From a virus: a stretch of 24,638 nucleotides of DNA. Position numbers and translations under genes: made by a program. The stretch covers positions 1 through 24,638 of IMG/VR virus record IMGVR_UViG_3300037493_001973; one strand, 5' to 3'. Shown in pieces: positions 17,400-22,811 of the stretch. The notes beneath the pieces are model-generated. The model searched no databases. It saw only the letters and a list, made by a program, of their open reading frames with translations, and had not been told where the DNA came from. Every line of letters begins with the position of its first letter. Position 1 is the stretch's first letter.

Positions 17400-17591
17400 A
17401 TGTTTATCGTTTCAATCTTATTGGTTTTATTCTGCCTTACGTTCATGATCAAGAACTCCATATATGGCTGTGGCAAAAGATGTTACAAGACTCGAAAGGA
17501 GGCTCAGGACCACTGTGACCATGATCAGAAAGTGTATATGTGCTGGGAGTGTGAGACATGGCATATAAAAAATAATCAAGAAAATCCTTGA
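17400..17591 (+). CDS. Small membrane-anchored zinc-ribbon-like protein
   Basis: A 63-residue protein, first gene of the plus-strand arm. Residues 1-17 are hydrophobic (MFIVSILLVLFCLTFMIKN), a likely membrane anchor or signal. The rest has C24-x3-C28, then YKTRKEAQDHC, then C48-x2-C51-x3-H55 in MCWECETWH. The ending resembles the 'CxxCxxWH' zinc-ribbon end found in many small phage proteins after a 'YxsKxeA' element. Binding partner unknown. It is expressed first from the divergent promoter, so an early role at the host membrane is possible, but this is inference. Confidence 0.6.
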   Translation: MFIVSILLVLFCLTFMIKNSIYGCGKRCYKTRKEAQDHCDHDQKVYMCWECETWHIKNNQENP

Positions 17592-17618
17592 CAACCTCGC
17601 GTGGTTGTTTTATGTTTG
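17588..17618 (+). promoter_or_regulatory. Promoter for the leader RNA / initiator gene
   Basis: TTG (17588-17590), a 20-nt spacer, then TATGTTTG (17611-17618), an exact Bacteroidetes -7 box. It overlaps the stop codon of the previous gene. A weak hairpin (ACAACC/GGTTGT, 17591-17608) lies in the spacer and could act as a terminator for the upstream gene. Transcription should start near 17624. Confidence 0.65.
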
Positions 17619-17623
17619 TCGAA

Positions 17624-17729
17624 ATATTTCACTCCTCGTTTGCTACGAACCACAGTAAACGAGGGTTGGATAGGTATAATTACTTACCAATTCAAAAGCT
17701 CGCAAAGTGGTTCTTGCGAGTTTTTTTTT
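17624..17729 (+). ncRNA. Candidate structured RNA of about 105 nt upstream of the initiator gene
   Basis: A promoter at its left and a strong terminator at its right define an RNA of about 105 nt with no plausible ORF. It contains hairpin A (CCTCGTTT at 17634-17641 pairing AAACGAGG at 17657-17664, 8 bp, loop of 15 nt) and the terminator hairpin B (17699-17720). Loop A contains GAACCAC (17647-17653) and loop B contains GTGGTTC (17707-17713); these are exactly complementary over 7 nt, so a loop-loop (kissing) contact is possible. It may be a stand-alone RNA or an attenuator leader of the initiator mRNA. The transcription start is inferred from the promoter box. Confidence 0.5.
17699..17729 (+). 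terminator. Strong intrinsic terminator directly before the initiator start codon
   Basis: CTCGCAA (17699-17705), loop AGTGGTTC, TTGCGAG (17714-17720), then nine T's (17721-17729). The ATG of the initiator gene begins at 17733, so the hairpin and T-run occupy the place of a ribosome-binding region. Expression of the initiator must then depend on read-through or antitermination, or be limited on purpose. Confidence 0.8.
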
Positions 17730-17732
17730 ATT

Positions 17733-18410
17733 ATGAACACAGGACAAATTGTTAAGGGGAAGCGCAAGCACGACTTTGCTATTATCCCCAACGAAATCGC
17801 GCAATCTAAGGACTTGACAATGGAAGAGAAGGGTATGCTATGCTTCCTTCTTTCGCTTCCGGAGAATTGGGTTCTGTACAAAAAAAATCTTTACGATCAA
17901 ATGCCAGATGGAAAAAACGCAGTAGATAGGGTGTTCAAGTCCCTGCAACAGAAGGGGTATGTTTTAAGCTGCCGTCAAATAGATCCAGCCACAAACAGAA
18001 TGGTGGGTTGGAACCATATTGTGTATGATTCACCTCAACTTTCCCAAGATATGGATTTCCCGATATCGGGATTTCCCGACGTCGGGGATTTCCGTCAGTC
18101 GGAAAACATCGATATATATAAAGAAACAAACATCTACAAAGAAACAATAACATACAAATACGCATTTGAGGATTTCTGGCTTGCTTACGATAAGAAAGTT
18201 GACAAGAAGCAAACACTTGCTGTATGGAACAAACTATCTGATGAGGATCGCATACTTGCAGTAGAAGGCGTGGGTAACCACAAATCGGGTCGCGATCGAA
18301 AGTACTGGAAGGACCCGGTAAGATATCTTCGAGATAGAAGATGGGAAGACGAGACACAAAACAAAACAATAAAACAAACACCTATTCAAGATGACAATAA
18401 CACATGGTAA
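17733..18410 (+). CDS. Replication initiator with winged-helix N-terminus and DnaT/DnaD-like C-terminus
   Basis: A 225-residue protein. The N-terminal part (about 10-98) is a winged-helix-type domain (FAIIPNEIAQSKDLTMEEKG, then the recognition-helix region DQMPDGKNAVDRVFKSLQQK, then a wing VLSCRQIDPATNRMVGW). Residues about 103-140 are a low-complexity linker with repeats of FPxxG and IYKET. The C-terminal part (about 143-207) has YAFEDFWLAYDKKVDKKQTL and YWKDPVRYLRDRRWEDE, which matches the 'FW..Y..K..K..A...W...P..YL...RW' pattern of phage primosome and DnaT-like proteins. The ATG at 17733 is chosen over 44 upstream in-frame codons because those cross the terminator. It overlaps the next gene by 20 bp. 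Its linker carries the iterons described separately. It likely recruits the primase-helicase to the origin. Confidence 0.7.
   Translation: MNTGQIVKGKRKHDFAIIPNEIAQSKDLTMEEKGMLCFLLSLPENWVLYKKNLYDQMPDGKNAVDRVFKSLQQKGYVLSCRQIDPATNRMVGWNHIVYDSPQLSQDMDFPISGFPDVGDFRQSENIDIYKETNIYKETITYKYAFEDFWLAYDKKVDKKQTLAVWNKLSDEDRILAVEGVGNHKSGRDRKYWKDPVRYLRDRRWEDETQNKTIKQTPIQDDNNTW
18041..18106. repeat. Four tandem palindromic iterons, candidate replication origin
   Basis: Four copies follow each other with TTCC at 18041, 18057, 18073 and 18090 (steps of 16, 16 and 17 bp). Copy 2 is TTCCCGATATCGGGAT, whose TCCCGATATCGGGA core is a perfect palindrome. Copy 3 holds the perfect palindrome CCCGACGTCGGG. Copy 4 is TTCCG-TCAGT-CGGAA. 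Copy 1 (TTCCCAAGATATGGAT) is the most degenerate. They lie inside the linker of the initiator gene (codons about 103-125). The initiator's own N-terminal domain is the obvious ligand. The arrangement is that of the lambda origin, whose iterons lie in gene O. Confidence 0.7.
18107..18170. other. A-rich repeat next to the iterons, candidate DNA-unwinding region
   Basis: Directly after the iterons the sequence is A-rich and nearly free of G, with ATATATA at its left end and two copies of AAAGAAACAA at 18120-18129 and 18138-18147 (18 bp apart), which encode the repeated peptide IYKET. In lambda and in many iteron origins an easily melted A/T-rich stretch lies at this side. Assignment as an unwinding element is inference. 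Confidence 0.5.
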
Positions 18411-20331
18411 GGTATCAATCTACAAAGACTTCAACGACCTGCAAGGACACACAATTACTGTGTTGGGCGCACTTGAACGAATTCGGACTGGAAAATCAAA
18501 GGTTCTTGTCCAGCAGGCGAGGGAAGCCAAGACCAAAAAAGAGGCGGACGAGTTAAAAAAGAAACTTCCTGCCGTTTGTTTTAGCGGGACCTTTTCCAAA
18601 AGAAAGGACTCTGAACTGCTCGAACACTCCGGATACATCGTGCTTGATTTCGATAATGTGACAAATATTGCCCAAAAGAGAAATGAATTGTCACTTATAA
18701 GTTACATTACGGCTGTTTGGGTGTCACCTTCTGGCAAGGGATTAAAGGCTTTAGTACAAATTGAGTGGAAAACCAAACATAAAGAGCATTTTGATTGCTT
18801 GTTGAATGATTTCCCAGATATCGACAAGACTGGACGGAATGTTTCTCGCCTGTGCTTTGAGTCTTATGACCCTGAACTTTACTACAACCCGAATGCAGAA
18901 GTCTACTCCAAGTTGCCGGTAAAGAAGGCTGACCGCAGGTTGCCCCAAAGTACAACTACGGAGACGATCAGCGACGACGACAAGATATTCCAAAACCTGT
19001 TGACTTGGATGACATCTAAAGGGGATGCGTTCCGCGAGGGGGAAAGGAATCACTTTGTATTTAAGTTGGCTGCAAGCTGCTGCCGGTTCGGGATGCTTGA
19101 GGAGACCTGCTACAACATGATGATGACCTACGTTGTGCCTGATGCTAGTTTCAGCCAACGCGAGTGCAGACAGGCTATTCGTAGCGCGTACAGGGCCAAC
19201 ATGAATCAGTGGAATACCGCTGAGTTTACCAAGGATCAGTTGGTTAGTAAAGGTAACCGACTGGAGGTTGACATCGTAATCACCGCAGAAGATGCGGAGA
19301 ATATTGCGGCGAATGACGTGATTTATGCGGAGGAAGTTATTGAACAGGCGTCCGACATTTACCTCCACGGATACAGGTCCGCTCAACCACTTGGGGTTCC
19401 ACAACTCGACAAACACTTCAAACGCGTCAAGGGTGATTTAACAATTGTTTCCGGAATTGGAAACTATGGTAAGTCCTCGTTCATGAAGTGGGAGATGGTG
19501 TTCCGTATCGTGAAATTTGGAGAAAAAGTAGCCATTTTCACGCCAGAAGAATTACCGGCAGAGCAGTTCTACCATGACCTTGTGGAGATCTATTTTGGGA
19601 AGGACTGTACTCCAAACAATCCTAACCGCCCTCCATACGAACTGTACATGAAGGTGTACAAGATGATTGGCGAACATATCTTCATGGTCTATCCCAAGAG
19701 TGTAAGCCCTACTCCCGAATACGTTAAGGAGGTATTCCTTACCCTCATCGTCAAGCACGGAGTAGAACGAGTTGTCATCGACCCATTCAACCAGATGGCA
19801 AATGATTACACGAAGGGAGGAGGACGAAGCGATAAGTACCTGGAGACATTCCTGTCCGATTGTACAAGGTTTGCCCGAAAGAACAACGTGTACTTCGACA
19901 TCGTGGTTCACCCGCACAAGATGAGGAAAGGGGATGACGGCAACTACCCATGTCCGGAGGTATTTGACCTTGCCGATGGTGCGATGTGGAATAACAAGGC
20001 CGATAACATCCTCATATACCACCGTCCGTTCGCTCAGACGGCCCCAGAAAGCCCTATCTGTGAGTTTCACAGTAAGAAGATACGCCGGCAGAAGATCGTG
20101 GGTATAAAAGGCTCCTTTGAGTTCCAGCTACAGAGGAACACTCGCAGGTTTACGTTCGATGGAGTAGACTACCTGCAACAGGCGATTGACGGCAAGTATG
20201 TACAAGCGACAATCGAGGAACCAAAGCCATCAGTCATCCGCCCAAACAGGAACTGGACCGACTCTAAGGAGGCCAAGGAATGGAATGAGGATATTCAACA
20301 CCCGAACGGGTATAAAGAGGCTTGGGAATAA
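18391..20331 (+). CDS. Primase-helicase (AEP/VirE-N-like domain fused to a RecA-like helicase)
   Basis: A 646-residue protein. Residues 1-175 resemble the VirE-N / BT4734-like primase family: the opening HGKVSIYKDF, SGYIVLDFDNV with D86 and D88 (candidate metal ligands), VSPSGKGLKALV (111-122) and RLCFESYDPELYYNP. Residues about 195-270 form a helical primase C-terminal domain (EGERNHFVFKLAASCCRFGM). Residues about 330-600 are a DnaB/Twinkle-like RecA domain: Walker A SGIGNYGKSS (354-363), EELPAEQFYHD, Walker B VVIDPFNQM (D464), VVHPHKMRKG (505-514) and a C-terminal FHSKKIRRQKIVG. It would prime and unwind DNA in one chain. It overlaps the initiator by 20 bp, supporting a replication operon. 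Confidence 0.85.
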   Translation: MTITHGKVSIYKDFNDLQGHTITVLGALERIRTGKSKVLVQQAREAKTKKEADELKKKLPAVCFSGTFSKRKDSELLEHSGYIVLDFDNVTNIAQKRNELSLISYITAVWVSPSGKGLKALVQIEWKTKHKEHFDCLLNDFPDIDKTGRNVSRLCFESYDPELYYNPNAEVYSKLPVKKADRRLPQSTTTETISDDDKIFQNLLTWMTSKGDAFREGERNHFVFKLAASCCRFGMLEETCYNMMMTYVVPDASFSQRECRQAIRSAYRANMNQWNTAEFTKDQLVSKGNRLEVDIVITAEDAENIAANDVIYAEEVIEQASDIYLHGYRSAQPLGVPQLDKHFKRVKGDLTIVSGIGNYGKSSFMKWEMVFRIVKFGEKVAIFTPEELPAEQFYHDLVEIYFGKDCTPNNPNRPPYELYMKVYKMIGEHIFMVYPKSVSPTPEYVKEVFLTLIVKHGVERVVIDPFNQMANDYTKGGGRSDKYLETFLSDCTRFARKNNVYFDIVVHPHKMRKGDDGNYPCPEVFDLADGAMWNNKADNILIYHRPFAQTAPESPICEFHSKKIRRQKIVGIKGSFEFQLQRNTRRFTFDGVDYLQQAIDGKYVQATIEEPKPSVIRPNRNWTDSKEAKEWNEDIQHPNGYKEAWE

Positions 20332-20347
20332 ATTAACAATTTTTTTC

Positions 20348-20378
20348 TTGCACAAAAGAAACACATATGCTACATTTG
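20348..20378 (+). promoter_or_regulatory. Promoter for the SSB operon
   Basis: TTG (20348-20350), a 20-nt spacer, TACATTTG (20371-20378). Transcription should begin near 20384, giving a leader of about 27 nt before the SSB ATG at 20411, with the A-rich AATTAATTAATCAAAAAA typical of Bacteroidetes translation starts. No terminator hairpin is seen between the helicase stop and this promoter. Confidence 0.75.
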
Positions 20379-20410
20379 CAGATATAACCAATTAATTAAT
20401 CAAAAAATCT

Positions 20411-21043
20411 ATGGGATTAAATCAAGGTGGTTCATCAAACCGTACTTACCTCAGTATATCTGGCGGTAAGATTGCCAAGCGTGTCGCAGAAGGCACAGCC
20501 GGCTCAATTAAGTGTAACAGTAAAGACGGAACCAAGGTTTGGTTCGAGGAGCGTTACGCGTCTCTTTCGGGTTACATCACAGACGTTTTCAAGCGCGTGT
20601 CTGAACAGGGCTACGGCGACCAGCTCTGTGTTGTTCTGAAGGATGGGGACAACGAGTACCAAATCCAAATGCCGTGGAGTTCACGTTACTCGTCTGGATT
20701 CTTTTTGTCAATGCCTAACATCGATGCCGGTAAGGAGATTACTCTTACTCCGTGGTCAAAGGAAATTGATGGAAAGACCCGTACAATGTTGTATCTCCGC
20801 CATGGCCAGGAGGATGTTAAGTGGGGTTGGACCAAGGACAACCCAGGCAATATGCCTGAAATGAAACAGATCAAAGTAAAGGGGCAGGTTGTGTGGGATG
20901 ACTCAGAGCGCCAAGAGTTCTTTGAGAAGCACCTCAACGACATCTTCCTACCACAAGTTAAATTGGTGGGAGCCGTAAAAAAACTAGATTCACACGCCCC
21001 CCAGGTGGTTGAGGATCCGGACGACGACGGATTACCATTCTAA
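20411..21043 (+). CDS. ssb: Single-stranded DNA-binding protein
   Basis: A 210-residue protein ending in DDDGLPF, the acidic tip by which SSB proteins recruit replication partners. The body (about 10-170) is strand-rich with aromatic residues as in an OB fold (GSIKCNSKDGTKVWFEERYA; YQIQMPWSSRYSSGFFLSMP; EVD-free loop GKTRTMLYLRHGQEDVKWGW). It coats single-stranded DNA made by the primase-helicase. It is longer than bacterial SSB, as is common in Bacteroidetes phages. It has its own promoter, separate from the helicase gene. Confidence 0.8.
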   Translation: MGLNQGGSSNRTYLSISGGKIAKRVAEGTAGSIKCNSKDGTKVWFEERYASLSGYITDVFKRVSEQGYGDQLCVVLKDGDNEYQIQMPWSSRYSSGFFLSMPNIDAGKEITLTPWSKEIDGKTRTMLYLRHGQEDVKWGWTKDNPGNMPEMKQIKVKGQVVWDDSERQEFFEKHLNDIFLPQVKLVGAVKKLDSHAPQVVEDPDDDGLPF

Positions 21044-21054
21044 TTTTAACCAAT

Positions 21055-21097
21055 GCCGTGGCGGGGGATTAATGCAAGCGAACTCGCCACGGCTTTT
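21055..21097 (+). terminator. Long-loop hairpin with short T-run after ssb
   Basis: GCCGTGGCG (21055-21063) pairs perfectly with CGCCACGGC (21085-21093), 9 bp and GC-rich, with a 21-nt loop, followed by TTTT. It lies 11 nt after the SSB stop codon and 16 nt before the next ATG. The stem is strong but the loop is unusually long and the T-run short, so it may be a partial terminator or a site for protein or RNA control of the next gene. Confidence 0.6.
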
Positions 21098-21109
21098 AAA
21101 CAAACGAAC

Positions 21110-21595
21110 ATGAGATATACATACAAAGACCTAGTAAAAATGGTGGCTCCGGCAAGAAGGGCTGAGTTCACAATTATATATGAGTACCTTCACAAAATAG
21201 AGAACCCACAGGACAACGATTTGATGTCAAAGATTAGCAAGCACTTTAGGGTGTCTCCGTCTGACATCAAAAGCAGCAATAGGGTTATGGAGGTTGTGCT
21301 GGCAAGACAGATGTACATGACAGCCGTAAAGGTTTGTTCGACCAAGACCCTTGCCGAAGTAGCCAGAACAATCAACAAGGATCACGCTACAGTCTGTCAT
21401 GCCATGAAGGTAATGAAAGGAGACTATGCGTTTAACACGGTCCGCAGAAATAAGATACGTCAATTCATAGCTGACTTAGAACCAGAACAACAAGAACTTT
21501 TATTAGAATTTTTCGATGAACGGAATCCCGATATACTTGCCACCTACGCCGCCGACTCTAACCGAGTTGCAGCACCTGCGGAATTTGAGGCATAA
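21110..21595 (+). CDS. DnaA domain-IV-like DNA-binding protein (no AAA+ domain)
   Basis: A 161-residue protein. Residues about 35-105 match the C-terminal DNA-binding domain of DnaA: ISKHFRVSPSDIKSSNRV, then VLARQMYMTAVKVCSTKTLA, then ARTINKDHATVCHAMKVMKG with the DH-x-TV element at residues 91-95. The AAA+ ATPase and domain I of DnaA are absent. An ATG at 21053 would add 19 residues but it lies in the hairpin just after ssb, so the start at 21110 is preferred. It may bind DnaA boxes to control or block host initiation, help the phage origin, or act as a transcription factor. It overlaps the next gene by 80 bp. Confidence 0.65.
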   Translation: MRYTYKDLVKMVAPARRAEFTIIYEYLHKIENPQDNDLMSKISKHFRVSPSDIKSSNRVMEVVLARQMYMTAVKVCSTKTLAEVARTINKDHATVCHAMKVMKGDYAFNTVRRNKIRQFIADLEPEQQELLLEFFDERNPDILATYAADSNRVAAPAEFEA

Positions 21596-21782
21596 GCTCC
21601 TCGCTGACGACATGGAATACCCTAAGATGGGTGTATATAAACCCATGGGTAAATACAACCGAGATCAGAAGATAATGCGGTTAATCAACACGCGATTGTA
21701 CGAGCTTACTGGGAATGATATGTACCTTTGGATCAGTGGTCACTTTAATGAACTAAATAAAATAGAAAATGGGCAGAATTGA
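21516..21782 (+). CDS. Small protein of unknown function
   Basis: An 88-residue protein. With the ATG at 21516 its first 80 bp overlap the end of the DnaA-like gene in another frame; the added residues (TLTELQHLRNLRHKLLADDM) look like a true helix, so the long form is kept, but an internal ATG at 21612 (MEYPKMGVYKPMGKYNRDQK) is possible and would remove the overlap. It overlaps the next gene by 14 bp. The body is helical and basic in the middle. No family recognised. Confidence 0.5.
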   Translation: MNGIPIYLPPTPPTLTELQHLRNLRHKLLADDMEYPKMGVYKPMGKYNRDQKIMRLINTRLYELTGNDMYLWISGHFNELNKIENGQN

Positions 21783-22047
21783 AATTAAAGACGCAAGACG
21801 GACGGTTGATGGTAAAAAGATCAACGCCTACCGCGTAAGAACAATTGGAGAGAACAATGAGATCTTACAGACCTCAGAGATACTCAACACTACTGAAGCC
21901 GTAAAAAAACACATTCGCGCAATGGCTTTGGCCTGGGACAGCAACGGAGAGTGTGAGGTTGTTGACTGTACCTACCGTGGGAAATTCGAAGGAAAGCCGA
22001 TCGAGCTTGATCAATACGACAAGTTAAACTACGGACTTATTTCTTAG
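21769..22047 (+). CDS. Small alpha/beta protein, weakly DUF1508 (YegP)-like
   Basis: A 92-residue protein with IKDARRTVDGKKINAYRVRT, then GENNEILQTSEILNTTEAVK and KHIRAMAL. The 'Y-h-h...NxEIL-SE-h......h..I' order recalls the YegP/DUF1508 fold, but the match is weak. It ends in convergent overlap (11 bp) with the minus-strand gene to its right. Function unknown. Confidence 0.5.
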   Translation: MGRIEIKDARRTVDGKKINAYRVRTIGENNEILQTSEILNTTEAVKKHIRAMALAWDSNGECEVVDCTYRGKFEGKPIELDQYDKLNYGLIS

Positions 22048-22327
22048 AAGACTTACCATTATGCCCATTCCTAGCCCGATTAGACGACTGTTTTTCCTTA
22101 ACCATCTTACCAGATTTAGTGTGAGACATATCCTTTCCGTCGCCATTACCGTAGGTTCCGGCCTTGCGGTTGGCGCGGTTAAGGGATGCTCGATAGCTCT
22201 TTCTTTCCTCGGTAGAATGGTACTTTTTATCGTACTCAGCTTTTTTTTCTTTGGCTTCTGGTTTGCTTGCGTAATATTTAGCAGACCTGGACTTACCCAA
22301 AGAGCGACCGGCAAGTTTGTTTCTCAT
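22037..22327 (-). CDS. Very basic small protein, isolated on the minus strand
   Basis: A 96-residue protein rich in Lys, Arg and Ser (LGKSRSAKYYASKPEAKEKK; ERKSYRASLNRANRKAGTYG; NGDGKDMSHTKSGK). The RANRKAGTYGNGDGKDMSHTK region is a pattern I recall from small conserved proteins in marine phages, of unknown function. The ATG at 22327 is preferred over 22345 because the latter lies inside the promoter box. A long plus-strand frame on the same bases (22061-22351) is judged its shadow. Its charge suits DNA binding or packing in the virion, consistent with late expression on the same strand as the packaging arm. Confidence 0.7.
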   Translation of the reverse strand: MRNKLAGRSLGKSRSAKYYASKPEAKEKKAEYDKKYHSTEERKSYRASLNRANRKAGTYGNGDGKDMSHTKSGKMVKEKQSSNRARNGHNGKSSKK

Positions 22328-22342
22328 GGCTATCAATTTCAG

Positions 22343-22350
22343 CAAAGATA
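22343..22350 (-). promoter_or_regulatory. Candidate -7 box for the isolated minus-strand gene
   Basis: TATCTTTG on the minus strand is an exact TAnnTTTG box, 15 nt before the ATG at 22327. No TTG is found at 19-20 bp upstream, so it may be weak or activator-dependent. It explains how a single minus-strand gene inside the plus-strand arm could be transcribed. Confidence 0.45.
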
Positions 22351-22351
22351 A

Positions 22352-22498
22352 ATGAAAATCATCGAAGCTGTTACCTACGAAAGGTTTGCTTGGAGCGAAG
22401 AATCTACTGAAAGATATGTTTATATTTGTGTCCCCGTAACTTTATTGATGATGCAGTACGGAGGCAAAACCCAAACACAATTTATATTTTGGAACTAA
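22352..22498 (+). CDS. Possible 48-residue protein
   Basis: An ATG frame of 48 codons (MKIIEAVTYERFAWSEESTE, ending QFIFWN). It begins 2 bp from the -7 box of the divergent minus-strand gene. From about codon 26 another frame with equally protein-like sequence (CPRNFIDDAVRRQNPNTIYI) is open and leads into the next membrane gene. It may be a real short gene, or the 5' part of a longer gene split by a frameshift. Confidence 0.35.
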   Translation: MKIIEAVTYERFAWSEESTERYVYICVPVTLLMMQYGGKTQTQFIFWN

Positions 22499-22518
22499 AA
22501 AAATCATTTATTCGCTAT

Positions 22519-22725
22519 ATGTTGGAGCTTCCCAACATTACGCTTACTTCATTCCTTGTTGCATTTGTTATTGCTTTTGCACTTTCTATTGTGCAACATA
22601 ACTACGCAAGTGCAATAGGATGTTTTCTAACAGTTGCCACAATTCTTCCCATAAAATACATGATATGGAAGAAGCAACCGGCTGGAAATAAAAAGCAAAA
22701 AGTCATCGTAATCAAAAGAAAATGA
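22519..22725 (+). CDS. Small membrane protein
   Basis: A 68-residue protein from the first ATG of a frame that is open further upstream (to about 22426). Residues about 8-48 hold two close hydrophobic segments (LTSFLVAFVIAFALSIV; SAIGCFLTVATILPIKYMIW), followed by a Lys-rich tail (KKQPAGNKKQKVIVIKRK). This is the layout of a small inner-membrane protein with a cytoplasmic basic tail; holins share it, but nothing nearby indicates a lysis cassette. It overlaps the next small gene by ATGA. Confidence 0.5.
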   Translation: MLELPNITLTSFLVAFVIAFALSIVQHNYASAIGCFLTVATILPIKYMIWKKQPAGNKKQKVIVIKRK

Positions 22726-22811
22726 ACCACCTAAAAAGGTTTGTGGATACATTTGCTGAGTTGCGTTTCATAGCGCAAGTTCAGTTTGTTTTATTCATTT
22801 CGTTTGTGTGA
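22722..22811 (+). CDS. 29-residue microprotein coupled to the membrane protein gene
   Basis: ATG at 22722 overlaps the TGA of the preceding gene (ATGA), the frame runs 29 codons (MNHLKRFVDTFAELRFIAQV, ending QFVLFISFV) and its TGA touches the terminator stem. The peptide is basic/amphipathic first and hydrophobic last, so it may insert in the membrane. The tight fit between coupled start and terminator argues for a real gene, but short frames arise by chance. Confidence 0.4.
   Translation: MNHLKRFVDTFAELRFIAQVQFVLFISFV

Noticed and set aside
17601-17732. 44 extra N-terminal codons for the initiator
   Set aside because: They cross the promoter, a hairpin and a terminator and show no protein-like pattern; the ATG at 17733 starts the recognisable domain.
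18751-19416. A 221-codon minus-strand frame
   Set aside because: It lies wholly inside the primase-helicase gene, whose motifs are clear; the antisense protein shows no recognisable pattern.
22061-22351. A 96-codon plus-strand frame that looks like a membrane protein
   Set aside because: It is antisense to the very basic gene; Lys-rich codons read backward give Phe/Leu-rich peptides, so the hydrophobicity is an artefact.
22421-22428. TATATTTG as a promoter for the small membrane protein
   Set aside because: No -33 element within 17-23 bp (nearest TTG is 28 bp away), and it lies in a possibly coding stretch.
22519-22725. Holin identity for the small membrane protein
   Set aside because: Two hydrophobic segments and a basic tail are not enough, and no endolysin or spanin is adjacent.
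22741-22750. DnaA-box-like sequence TTGTGGATAC (complement GTATCCACAA)
   Set aside because: One base off the consensus and single; one isolated near match in 24 kb is expected by chance and is inside a short reading frame.
22748-22755. TACATTTG as a promoter for a small RNA ending at the 22811 terminator
   Set aside because: No TTG at the right distance, and the bases are explained by the coupled 29-codon frame.
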